DNA of 23,308 bases from assembly GCA_014896635.1 (NCBI GenBank), contig JADBKA010000059.1, forward strand, positions 1 to 23,308, written 5' to 3'. A program made the translations under genes and the position numbers. Under the pieces are notes generated by a model that saw nothing but the letters and a program-made list of their open reading frames with translations, did not search any database and was not told the origin of the DNA. This document shows, piece by piece, positions 12,740 through 19,892 of this stretch (position 1 is the stretch's first letter; every line of letters begins with the position of its first letter). Origin of the DNA: Ktedonobacteraceae bacterium (GTDB lineage Bacteria; Chloroflexota; Ktedonobacteria; Ktedonobacterales; Ktedonobacteraceae).

Positions 12740-14113
12740 TTATTCTTGTAAAAACGACATGACGAGCTTATTGAAATCTTCGCTACGTTCAATGTGTGGA
12801 CAGTGAGCGCTGTTGTGAAAGACTTCCAGCCGGCGCTGTGGCGGCCCGCTCAGCGCCTGGGCATGCGTTACCGGCAGTATACGGTCCATCGCGCCCCAGA
12901 CCAGCAGCACCGGCCCGGCGAATGACTCCAGTGCGTCCCGCAGTTGCACTTTTTGCTGATCTTCAGCAAAGGCAGCGTCGGCGGTTGCCAGCAGTGCCAT
13001 ATGTGCGCCGGGCTGTGTGCGGCTCTGGTAGATCTGGTCGATGAGCGTCTGCTGTACCAGGTTGGCATCGGCGAAGGAGCAGGCCAGTTCTTCGCGGATA
13101 TGCTCGCGGTCTGGCTTACTGCGCACCAGGTTCACCAGTGTCGCATCAATTTCTCTTCCCAGGCCGGCGCTATCGACGAGCACCAGCCGGTTCACACGCT
13201 CTGGCTGTTCGCGCGCCAGGGCCAGCGCAATCGCGCCGCCCAGCGAATGGCCTATCAGGCTGACCTGCCGCCAGTGTGGTCCCAGTACATCGAGGAAGCG
13301 CGCCAGCGAGTCGGCCAGCGCCGCTACGCTATAATCACGCTCCGGTTTATCGCTCTCGCCTGCTCCTGGTAGGTCCAGCGCGCAGACGCGGAAGCACCCG
13401 GCAAAAGCCTGCAAGTTCAGTGACCAGGTGGTGAGCGAGCCACCCAGGCCGTGAACGAAGACAACTGCGGGCGCATCGACAGGTCCGGCCAGCAGATAGT
13501 GGATACGCACACCATCTACTATGAGGTCGGCCTCTTCAGCCTCTGAGCTTTCTGTCCCTCCGGCGCTAGCCTGAGCGGCTTCGGCAGCGCGCAGCACGTC
13601 TTCGCGCCCGATCATGCCTTTCGGACCGCTTCCGCTCACCGTCGCGAGGTCAACGCCCAGTTCCTGGGCCAGGCGACGTGCCGCAGGCGAAGCAACGATG
13701 CGCTCCCCCTGCTCACCAGGACGCGGCGCGCTTCCCTCCCGCTCTTTCTGAGGAGCTGCTGCCGGGCGTGTCGCCCGCTCTGTACGCCGGGCGCTGGCAG
13801 CAGCCGCCTGTTGCTGTTTCGCCTCGACATCTTCGCGGATCAGCGTCTCGACCTGCTCATCGCTCAGTTCCTCGCCGGGCGCGGCGATCACCGCGATGGG
13901 TGAGCTGATCGGTGCGCTCTCGCCCTCTGGTACCACCAGACGGCGCACGACGCCCGTCACAGGTGACTCTACTTCATTGACGGCCTTCTCGCTCTCAATC
14001 TCAACGACTGGTTCTCCCTGCTGTACAGCGTCGCCGGGCTGCTTGAGCCACTCCACCACTCGCCCGTTTTTCATTGCCAGACCCCATTTGGGCATACTGA
14101 GAATGGTTGCCAC
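12740..14113 (-). CDS. acoC: AcoC-type E2: lipoyl domain, E3-binding domain and alpha/beta-hydrolase
   Basis: This 457-residue protein stands in the E2 position of an acetoin dehydrogenase complex. Residues 1-78 are a lipoyl domain with lipoyl-lysine candidate Lys43 (ESEKAVNE). After an Ala/Arg/Glu-rich linker, residues 139-176 match a peripheral-subunit (E3) binding domain (ASPAARRLAQELGVDL, then GPKGMIGREDVL). Residues 198-457 are an alpha/beta-hydrolase, not a classical acetyltransferase: oxyanion HGLGG (221-225), nucleophile Ser290 in GHSLGG, Asp410 in WGAMD and His437 in NSAHCPH. Lipoyl-plus-hydrolase AcoC proteins are known from Pseudomonas; the E3-binding domain between them makes this one longer. 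It starts with GTG, with AGGAG 6 bases upstream that overlaps the acoB stop codon, so translation is probably coupled. The acyl transfer role is inferred from family and context. Confidence 0.85.
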   Translation of the reverse strand: MATILSMPKWGLAMKNGRVVEWLKQPGDAVQQGEPVVEIESEKAVNEVESPVTGVVRRLVVPEGESAPISSPIAVIAAPGEELSDEQVETLIREDVEAKQQQAAAASARRTERATRPAAAPQKEREGSAPRPGEQGERIVASPAARRLAQELGVDLATVSGSGPKGMIGREDVLRAAEAAQASAGGTESSEAEEADLIVDGVRIHYLLAGPVDAPAVVFVHGLGGSLTTWSLNLQAFAGCFRVCALDLPGAGESDKPERDYSVAALADSLARFLDVLGPHWRQVSLIGHSLGGAIALALAREQPERVNRLVLVDSAGLGREIDATLVNLVRSKPDREHIREELACSFADANLVQQTLIDQIYQSRTQPGAHMALLATADAAFAEDQQKVQLRDALESFAGPVLLVWGAMDRILPVTHAQALSGPPQRRLEVFHNSAHCPHIERSEDFNKLVMSFLQE

Positions 14114-14122
14114 CGTGTGCTC

Positions 14123-15145
14123 CTATCCTAGCTGTTCCTGCACCGCCGCCACGATGCGCTCTGGACTGGGAATATAGAACTGCTCCAGCGGCGGACTGAA
14201 CGGTACTGGCGTATGCGGCGGCGTCACCGTCTTGATCGGCGCATCCAGATCGGTAAAGCCCTTATCCGCCACCAGTGCGGCAATATCGGTCGCCGCGCTA
14301 CAACGCGGATTGTCCTCGTCAACGATCACCAGGCGATGCGTCTTCGCCACCGATTGCAGGATGGTCTCCTCGTCCAGCGGCGAAAGCGTGCGTGGGTCAA
14401 TTACTTCTGCTGACACGCCGTCCGCTTGCAGCATCTCGGCAGCGGCCAGCGCCTGGTGGACCATGCGTGAGATGGCGACAATCGTCACATCGTTCCCTGT
14501 ACGCTTGATATCGGCCTTGCCGAGAGGGATCACGTACTCGCCTTCCGGCACCTCGCCACTCATGGAGTAGAGTATCTTATTCTCGAAGAACACCACCAGG
14601 TCGTCGTCTCGAATCGCTGCCGTGAGCAGTCCTTTGGCGTCGGCTGGCGTTGAAGGAACGACCGTCTTGATACCCGGCATATGCGTAAAGACGGAGTAAT
14701 GGCAGCCGCTGTGCTGGCCGGCGGCTCCCATACCGGCTCCGATCATCGTGCGGATGACGAGCGGGCAACTGGCCTTGCCTCCGAACATATAGCGCAGCTT
14801 GGCCCCCTGATCGAAGATCATATCCCAGCAGACGCCAAAGAAATCGACGAACATCAACTCGGCCACCGGGCGCAGACCGGTCGCGGCAGCTCCGACGGCG
14901 GCTCCGATAAAGCCAGCTTCGGTAATTGGCGTATCGAGCACACGCTCGCGCCCAAACTCCTGTACCAATCCTTTTGTCACGCCGAGCACACCGCCCCAGG
15001 CATCCTCACTATCGAAGTTCGTCACGCCAGCTCCGCCGGCTACATCTTCGCCAAGCAGAACAACACGCGGATCGCGGCGCATCTCCAGTCTCAACGCTTC
15101 ATTAATCGCCTGTGCATAGGTTAGTTGACGAATTGCGACTGCCAT
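14123..15145 (-). CDS. acoB: Acetoin dehydrogenase E1 component, beta subunit
   Basis: This is the beta subunit of the thiamine-diphosphate-dependent E1, which with the alpha subunit cleaves the 2-carbonyl substrate and loads the acyl group on the E2 lipoyl arm. It has 340 residues, standard for the family. Seen motifs include LLGEDVA near residue 30, TPITEAGFIGAAVG (with the conserved glutamate that activates thiamine), MRTM-like IRTMIGAGMGAAGQHSG, the VVPSTPADAKGLL segment and, near the end, DEDNPRCSAATDIAA, which looks closer to AcoB than to pyruvate or branched-chain E1 beta. AAGGAA lies 7-8 bases before the ATG. It follows acoA by 83 bases and is 9 bases from acoC. Pyruvate or another 2-oxo acid as substrate is not excluded. 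Confidence 0.88.
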   Translation of the reverse strand: MAVAIRQLTYAQAINEALRLEMRRDPRVVLLGEDVAGGAGVTNFDSEDAWGGVLGVTKGLVQEFGRERVLDTPITEAGFIGAAVGAAATGLRPVAELMFVDFFGVCWDMIFDQGAKLRYMFGGKASCPLVIRTMIGAGMGAAGQHSGCHYSVFTHMPGIKTVVPSTPADAKGLLTAAIRDDDLVVFFENKILYSMSGEVPEGEYVIPLGKADIKRTGNDVTIVAISRMVHQALAAAEMLQADGVSAEVIDPRTLSPLDEETILQSVAKTHRLVIVDEDNPRCSAATDIAALVADKGFTDLDAPIKTVTPPHTPVPFSPPLEQFYIPSPERIVAAVQEQLG

Positions 15146-15228
15146 AGTCTATTTCCTTTCCAGCGTCAAATATCCAGACGCACTGTACTGCACTTATCGG
15201 CCGCAAAACCTGAGCGAAAACGTATCTG

Positions 15229-16218
15229 CTACGGATAGCTCACATACACGTCGGTCAGCGTCTCTTCCGGCGCCGGCAGTGGCGCGGCCTCGGCAAATTG
15301 CCAGGCGTCATTGATGCGCTCGGAGACCTGCCGCTCGATGGCGTGCAATTCTTCGTCAGAGGCGATGCCGCGCTGGAGCAAGGCATTGCGCAGGGAGAGA
15401 ATGGGATCACGCGCGCGGTAGGAATCGACCTCTTCCTTCGTGCGATAAGTAATGGTATCGCCCTCGAAATGGCCGAAGTAGCGGTAAGTCTTACACTCAA
15501 TCAAGCTCGGACCCTCGCCGCGCCTGGCGCGGGCAATGGCTGCTTCGGCTGCTTCGTAGACGGCAAAAACGTCCAGGCCATCGACGGTAATGCCGGGCAT
15601 ATCGTAGCCCACAGCTCGCTGGGCAATATCGCGACAGCTCATGTGATAGGAGACGGGCGTGGATTCGGCATAGCCGTTGTTCTCAGCGACATAGACGACC
15701 GGCAGTTTCCAGATACCGGCGAGATTGAGGCTCTCATGAAAAGTTCCCTGGTTGGCGGCGCCGTCGCCGAAGAAACAGACGGCAACCTGCCCGCGTTTAT
15801 TGAATTTCGCAGTCAGTCCTGCCCCGGTCGCCAGGGGGAAGCCGCCGCCAACGATGCCGTTCGCGCCGAGCATGCCTTTATGCACGTCGGCGATATGCAT
15901 GGAACCGCCTTTGCCCCGGCAGGCGCCGGCCTCGCGTCCAAGTAGCTCAGCGACCATCTCGCGCAGATCAACTCCTTTGGCGATACAATGCCCGTGACCG
16001 CGATGGTGGCTGGTGATAAAGTCATCGTCGGTGAGGTGCGCGCAGACGCCGACCGCGACGGCTTCCTCGCCGGCATAGAGATGCACAAAGCCGGGTATCT
16101 TGCCGGCAGCAAATTCGCGGCCCGCACGTTCCTCAAAATAGCGGATAGTGGTCATTTGCTCGTACATACTGAGCAGGTGGGGTTTATCCAGCGTCTCAAC
16201 TTTGAGCTGGTTGAGCAT
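15229..16218 (-). CDS. acoA: Acetoin dehydrogenase E1 component, alpha subunit
   Basis: This thiamine-diphosphate-binding E1 alpha subunit has 329 residues. The cofactor motif runs from GDG (151-153) to NN (180-181), the expected spacing of about 30. HHRGHGH at 71-77 and GKGGSMH at 103-108 are typical of the fold. Residues 249-254 read GHFEGD where pyruvate dehydrogenases usually read GHSMSD; that variant is characteristic of acetoin-cleaving E1 proteins and, with AcoX next door, is my reason for choosing acetoin over pyruvate. GGGAG lies 6 bases before the ATG. The gene is separated from acoX by 126 bases that hold a REP-like palindrome. Confidence 0.88.
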   Translation of the reverse strand: MLNQLKVETLDKPHLLSMYEQMTTIRYFEERAGREFAAGKIPGFVHLYAGEEAVAVGVCAHLTDDDFITSHHRGHGHCIAKGVDLREMVAELLGREAGACRGKGGSMHIADVHKGMLGANGIVGGGFPLATGAGLTAKFNKRGQVAVCFFGDGAANQGTFHESLNLAGIWKLPVVYVAENNGYAESTPVSYHMSCRDIAQRAVGYDMPGITVDGLDVFAVYEAAEAAIARARRGEGPSLIECKTYRYFGHFEGDTITYRTKEEVDSYRARDPILSLRNALLQRGIASDEELHAIERQVSERINDAWQFAEAAPLPAPEETLTDVYVSYP

Positions 16219-16253
16219 AATTTACTCCCTTCTCTACACTATACATTGAGAAC

Positions 16254-16290
16254 GTCATCCTGCATCTCCGACAGGATTTTCCAGAATCTG
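16254..16290. repeat. REP-like palindromic repeat, copy 2 (inverted relative to copy 1)
   Basis: ATCCTG (16257-16262) and CAGGAT (16272-16277) pair around a 9-base loop; the outer bases GTC before and TTTTCCAGAATC after match copy 1 at 2861-2904 read on the other strand. It occupies the acoX-acoA gap, where it could cause partial termination or processing between the first and second cistrons. Confidence 0.5.
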
Positions 16291-16344
16291 TTGTACGAAG
16301 TGCGATTAAAAAGAACGTTCCATTCAGTCGGCGTTCAAAGCGTG

Positions 16345-17340
16345 TCAGCGAGTGAGGCAACCGGCGCGTGCGGCGGCCTCAAGGGCTGTTGGAACATCAA
16401 GTACGACAGGACCGTCAGCGCAGAGCTGGACGGCGACAGATGAGTCGGCAGCGAGTACAATTTCGCGTTCGCCATCGAGCGCGATGGTACCGCCGCCGGG
16501 ACACAGGTGTACGCTTTCGCCGGGCGCCAGGCGGCGATGGGCAGCGACACCAACCCATTTCACCAGCCCCGGCGCAAGCGTTGCCAGGACGTGACGCCCG
16601 CCATTGCCTAGCGTGATGTGCATGCCAGGACGCTGCTCGCCAGCGGGTGTATGATCCAGCAATGCACCGCCGAGCGCCGAAATGCCAATGGATGCGGGAA
16701 CGACACGCGAGAGAATCACTTCGCGGATGAGCGCGGGGTCCCAGAGCGCGCGCGCGCCGACGAACGGCGAGGCGGAGACTACGACGTCGATCAACGCATA
16801 ATCGTCCAGTGTATCGCCAACGCGAATCTTCAGACAGGGGACACGCCCGGCGACATGCGCCGGCACATGCCCGCCGGCCAGCAGACCGGCAGCTATGCCG
16901 GCCAGTGTGCCATCAACGAAGGCGGGAAAGACGTTGTTGGTGCCGGTCGAGATGGGAAGTAGCGGCACATCTCCACTGGCTCTGGCAACGGCGCGATTGG
17001 TGCCGTCGCCGCCGAGCGTGATGATGCAGCGCGCTCCCCGCTCGACAAGCATACTGGCCGCACGAGTGGAATCGGCGCTTGTTCCAAGCACCGGCATGTC
17101 AAGCGGCTCTACTGTCAGATTGGATGTGTCAATGTCGCTGAGGGCGCGAGGTAAAATAGCGAAGTCGTGCTCAGGCATATAGGCCACGCGCCTGATGCCC
17201 ACCGCCTGGAGTCCCGCAAGGATGCGGCGCACGATGGCCGTCTTCTCGTTATTATCGAAAACAGTGCCATGCGCGACCAGGCGACGAATGTCGCGCCCCG
17301 ATGCCGGATTGGCAATGATGCCTACCAGTGGCTCTGACAT
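16345..17340 (-). CDS. acoX: AcoX, ATP-NAD-kinase-like protein of acetoin catabolism
   Basis: The 331-residue protein has the diacylglycerol/NAD-kinase fold signature: IIANPASGRDIRR near the N terminus, the nucleotide-binding LGGDGTNR with GGDGT at 110-114, and STGTNNVFP at 131-139. AcoX proteins carry exactly this N-terminal ANPxSGRDIRR block and are encoded with acoABC in several bacteria; their biochemical role is not settled. The position at the head of the E1/E2 genes supports the acetoin assignment for the whole cluster. I prefer the ATG at 17340, where GGGA stands 9 bases upstream, over the in-frame ATG at 17349, which directly abuts that GGGA. A candidate promoter with a 5-base tandem repeat lies just upstream. 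A plain NAD kinase would be shorter and not placed here. Confidence 0.85.
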   Translation of the reverse strand: MSEPLVGIIANPASGRDIRRLVAHGTVFDNNEKTAIVRRILAGLQAVGIRRVAYMPEHDFAILPRALSDIDTSNLTVEPLDMPVLGTSADSTRAASMLVERGARCIITLGGDGTNRAVARASGDVPLLPISTGTNNVFPAFVDGTLAGIAAGLLAGGHVPAHVAGRVPCLKIRVGDTLDDYALIDVVVSASPFVGARALWDPALIREVILSRVVPASIGISALGGALLDHTPAGEQRPGMHITLGNGGRHVLATLAPGLVKWVGVAAHRRLAPGESVHLCPGGGTIALDGEREIVLAADSSVAVQLCADGPVVLDVPTALEAAARAGCLTR

Positions 17341-17397
17341 GGCGTGCATTCCCGAGTCAAGAGGACAACCTACGAAAACGAGCCTACGTGTGGATGG

Positions 17398-17415
17398 TAT
17401 ACTATACTATACTAT
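17398..17415. repeat. ATACT pentanucleotide tandem repeat
   Basis: Eighteen bases, TATACTATACTATACTAT, are 3.6 copies of a 5-base unit. Every unit creates a -10-like hexamer on both strands (TATACT forward, TATAGT reverse). It overlaps the proposed acoX promoter. Confidence 0.8.
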
Positions 17416-17429
17416 CTTGCAGAGCGCAA
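17401..17429 (-). promoter_or_regulatory. Candidate promoter of the aco cluster
   Basis: On the minus strand TTGCGC (17429-17424) and TATAGT (17406-17401) are exactly 17 bases apart, matching 4 of 6 and 5 of 6 positions of the sigma-70-type consensus. The transcript would start near 17394, about 54 bases before the acoX ATG. The -10 box lies inside the ATACT repeat. Confidence 0.45.
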
Positions 17430-17491
17430 CAGGCTCACAGCTTATATAACATAAAACTGGCTGGTTGTACAGGGCTACAGATTCATGCCTC

Positions 17492-17520
17492 TTGCGAAAT
17501 CAAGCGCCTTGCGCTACTAT
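17492..17520 (+). promoter_or_regulatory. Candidate promoter of the restriction-modification genes
   Basis: TTGCGA (17492-17497) and TACTAT (17515-17520) are 17 bases apart, each matching 4 of 6 consensus positions. Between them lies a small palindrome, AGCGC-CTT-GCGCT (17503-17515), overlapping the -10 box and placed as an operator could be. The start of transcription would be about 75 bases before the nuclease start codon. Weak evidence, pattern only. Confidence 0.3.
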
Positions 17521-17600
17521 GCTCACAGTTCTTAGAAAAGCTATGCTACCTTGTTAGCAACGAAGCACACAACAAAACAGGTAGCGAAGGGGTAGATCGC

Positions 17601-18278
17601 TTGAACAACATATTTATGCTGCCAGAGCTGACGTTGCCAGAAGTGAAGGCTTCTGCAACACATTTCGCTCGTACATTACATACAATCCCTATCCCCGAAC
17701 TTTATGGAGCCACCGATGGAAAAGCCGTCGGGACATTTGTTGAGCAAATGTTTCGTCAATATCTAGCAGAAAGATATACGTTTATCCCAGGTAACGCAGC
17801 AAACGGCATCGACCTGCCCGACCTGGAAGTTGACCTTAAAGCGACGTCGTACCGGCAACCTCAATCATCCTGTCCTTTTCGTGATGCAAGCCAGAAGGTG
17901 TACGGCTTAGGATATCACCTTCTCATATTCGTATATGATAAAAAAGATGACACAACTGAACGAGCCGCCAGGTTAAACATCCAGAATGTGATCTTTGTAG
18001 AGAAAGAGAAAACAGGAGACTGGCAATCCACAAAAGGAATTATAGATATCCTCAATCGTAGCGGTAACAAGGATGATCTGGTAGCCTTTTTAGAGGAGCG
18101 TAATTTCCCACTGGATGAGATTGGGAGAGTGAAACTGGCCGAGCGAATTTTACAACATCCTCCTATGATTGGATATCTTACAATCTCTAATGCTCTTCAA
18201 TGGAGATTACAATATGGCAGGGCCATTAATGCTGCCATACAAGGAAATGTTGAGGGAGTTGAGAATCTCTATGTCTAA
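17601..18278 (+). CDS. Putative type II restriction endonuclease, PD-(D/E)xK fold
   Basis: This 225-residue protein probably cuts DNA at the site protected by the overlapping methyltransferase gene. Residues 70-80 read GIDLPDLEVDLK; Asp71, then Asp78-x-Lys80, form a D-x6-(D/E)-x-K active site, the same spacing as in MutH. Glu48 in the preceding helix could complete it. Next come ATSYRQPQSSCPF and a strand LLIFVYDK, consistent with the nuclease core; the C-terminal GYLTISNALQWRLQYGR block has no assigned function. I chose TTG at 17601: GAAGGGG stands 8 bases upstream, while the nearest ATG (17616) has no ribosome site. An open frame continues back to 17328 but looks non-coding and AT-rich. Its last 8 bases overlap the methyltransferase start. 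The cleavage site is unknown and I cannot name the REBASE family. Confidence 0.7.
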   Translation: MNNIFMLPELTLPEVKASATHFARTLHTIPIPELYGATDGKAVGTFVEQMFRQYLAERYTFIPGNAANGIDLPDLEVDLKATSYRQPQSSCPFRDASQKVYGLGYHLLIFVYDKKDDTTERAARLNIQNVIFVEKEKTGDWQSTKGIIDILNRSGNKDDLVAFLEERNFPLDEIGRVKLAERILQHPPMIGYLTISNALQWRLQYGRAINAAIQGNVEGVENLYV

Positions 18279-19881
18279 AGATTTTGGTGATTTTCAAACT
18301 CCTCAACCACTTGTCGATGAAGTCATCAGTTGCCTTTTACGTAAGGGCAAACACTGGAGAAGAGCGTTTGAGCCGACGTGCGGGCAGGGCAATTTTATAC
18401 AAGGACTCCTCAAGCTAACCCCTCCGCTGGATGAGATTCAAGGTATTGAAATTCAGGATAAATATATTCCTAAGTTGCAAGAGATATCGGAGTATCAAAG
18501 AGTCACCAGAGTAAAGTTTAAGCAAGCAAACATATTTGATTTAGATCTCCAACTTGACTTGAAGTGGGAAGGGGATGGGCCACTCCTGGTTTTAGGTAAT
18601 CCTCCCTGGATAACTAATGCAGCACTGAGTACGCTCGGTAGCAAAAATTTACCGGTGAAGACGAATTTTAAGGGTCTTACTCGATTTGGCGCGATGACTG
18701 GAGAATCCAACTTCGATATTGCAGAATACATCTGGCTAAAGCTAGCACGGGAACTTATCAAAGAGAGTCCCACAATTGCTTTATTGTGCAAAGCATCTGT
18801 TGCGCGTAATGTATTGAAATTTGCATTCGACACGGGTATCCCTATCAAAGAAGCCTGCCTATGGAAAATTAATAGTAAGGAAAAATTTGACACTTCCGTC
18901 GATGCCTGTCTATTTTATGTTGATATTGAACCAGGCAATTATTGCTACCAGGCAAAGGTTTATCAGGACCTTAAAGCACCAGAACCTTATGCTACGATAG
19001 GCATTGTTCATGGTCAGCTTGTTTCAGATATTACTACGCATCAGAATTTTGCATTTATTGATGGCACATGTCAGTTAACATGGCGTCAAGGATTAAAACA
19101 TGACGCTGCCGCAATCTTTGAACTACGTTATGGCAGTTCCGGGCGTCTCTATAACAAACTGGGTGAAATTGTGTCAGTAGAGCGGGAATACATTTATCCG
19201 CTTCTTAAAAGCTCCGATATAGGTGGGAAAGCGAGAGAACAATCAAAAAGAGCAGTATTAGTGACACAAAGGTATATTGGAGAGGATACTCGCTGTTTGG
19301 AATACGAAGCGCCTTTATTATGGAAATATCTGATCAGTCACAGAGAAACTATCGAAGCGCGCAAATCTTCGATATATAACAATCAGCCACCTTTCGCTAT
19401 TTTTGGTATAGGCGATTACTCCTTTGCTCCTTACAAAGTTGCTATTTCTGGAATGCATAAAAGGCTCAAGTTTTCTGTGACTGGTCCTATCAATGGTCGT
19501 CCGGTGCAGTTTGACGATACATGTTACTTCCTTGCCTGTGAATCCGCCAGGCAGGCTGCACTTATCTCAAGCTTACTCAACAATCCATTGTGTCTCAATT
19601 ATCTTCAGTCTATAATTTTCTGGGATGCAAAACGCCCGGTGACAAAGAAGGTGCTTCAGCGTATTGATTTGAGGGCCTTACTTAAACAAGTTGATACACA
19701 ACTACTTCTGGAAGAGGCAAACCTTCTCTTGAAGGAAATAGACCTTTCGATGGCAAGCCATTCTGACGAATGGCCTGAAGATTTAGAGAGTTTTCTCAAA
19801 GACTATTCTGTAAAATCTGAGATGATCAATCCTTCTGTGCTCGAAGAAACGGCAAAAATCGCTCAGATCAGCCTTTTTTGA
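18271..19881 (+). CDS. N6-adenine DNA methyltransferase (gamma-type) of a type II R-M system
   Basis: The 536-residue enzyme would transfer a methyl group from S-adenosylmethionine to adenine N6. It starts with KDFGDFQTP (motif X, F-x-TP), then motif I FEPTCGQGNF (33-42), an acidic strand GIEIQ (motif II) and the catalytic NPPW (110-113) in LVLGNPPW. The order X-I-IV with a long C-terminal target-recognition half is the gamma class, as in TaqI- and Eco57I-like enzymes. The ATG at 18271 lies inside the end of the nuclease gene (ATGTCTAA overlap), so the two are translationally coupled; an earlier in-frame ATG at 18169 would only add nuclease-overlapping sequence without family motifs. Base composition is clearly AT-richer than the neighbours (for example 23 G/C in the 60 bases from 19321). 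No separate specificity or controller gene is seen. Confidence 0.88.
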   Translation: MSKDFGDFQTPQPLVDEVISCLLRKGKHWRRAFEPTCGQGNFIQGLLKLTPPLDEIQGIEIQDKYIPKLQEISEYQRVTRVKFKQANIFDLDLQLDLKWEGDGPLLVLGNPPWITNAALSTLGSKNLPVKTNFKGLTRFGAMTGESNFDIAEYIWLKLARELIKESPTIALLCKASVARNVLKFAFDTGIPIKEACLWKINSKEKFDTSVDACLFYVDIEPGNYCYQAKVYQDLKAPEPYATIGIVHGQLVSDITTHQNFAFIDGTCQLTWRQGLKHDAAAIFELRYGSSGRLYNKLGEIVSVEREYIYPLLKSSDIGGKAREQSKRAVLVTQRYIGEDTRCLEYEAPLLWKYLISHRETIEARKSSIYNNQPPFAIFGIGDYSFAPYKVAISGMHKRLKFSVTGPINGRPVQFDDTCYFLACESARQAALISSLLNNPLCLNYLQSIIFWDAKRPVTKKVLQRIDLRALLKQVDTQLLLEEANLLLKEIDLSMASHSDEWPEDLESFLKDYSVKSEMINPSVLEETAKIAQISLF

Positions 19882-19892
19882 AGGATCTCTCA

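Noticed and set aside
15146..15228. Possible regulatory site in the acoA-acoB gap
   Set aside because: The 83 bases hold no convincing hairpin or promoter beyond the acoB ribosome binding site.
18169..18270. Upstream ATG extension of the methyltransferase
   Set aside because: The added residues lie in the nuclease coding sequence; the family starts at KDFGDFQTP, encoded from 18271.
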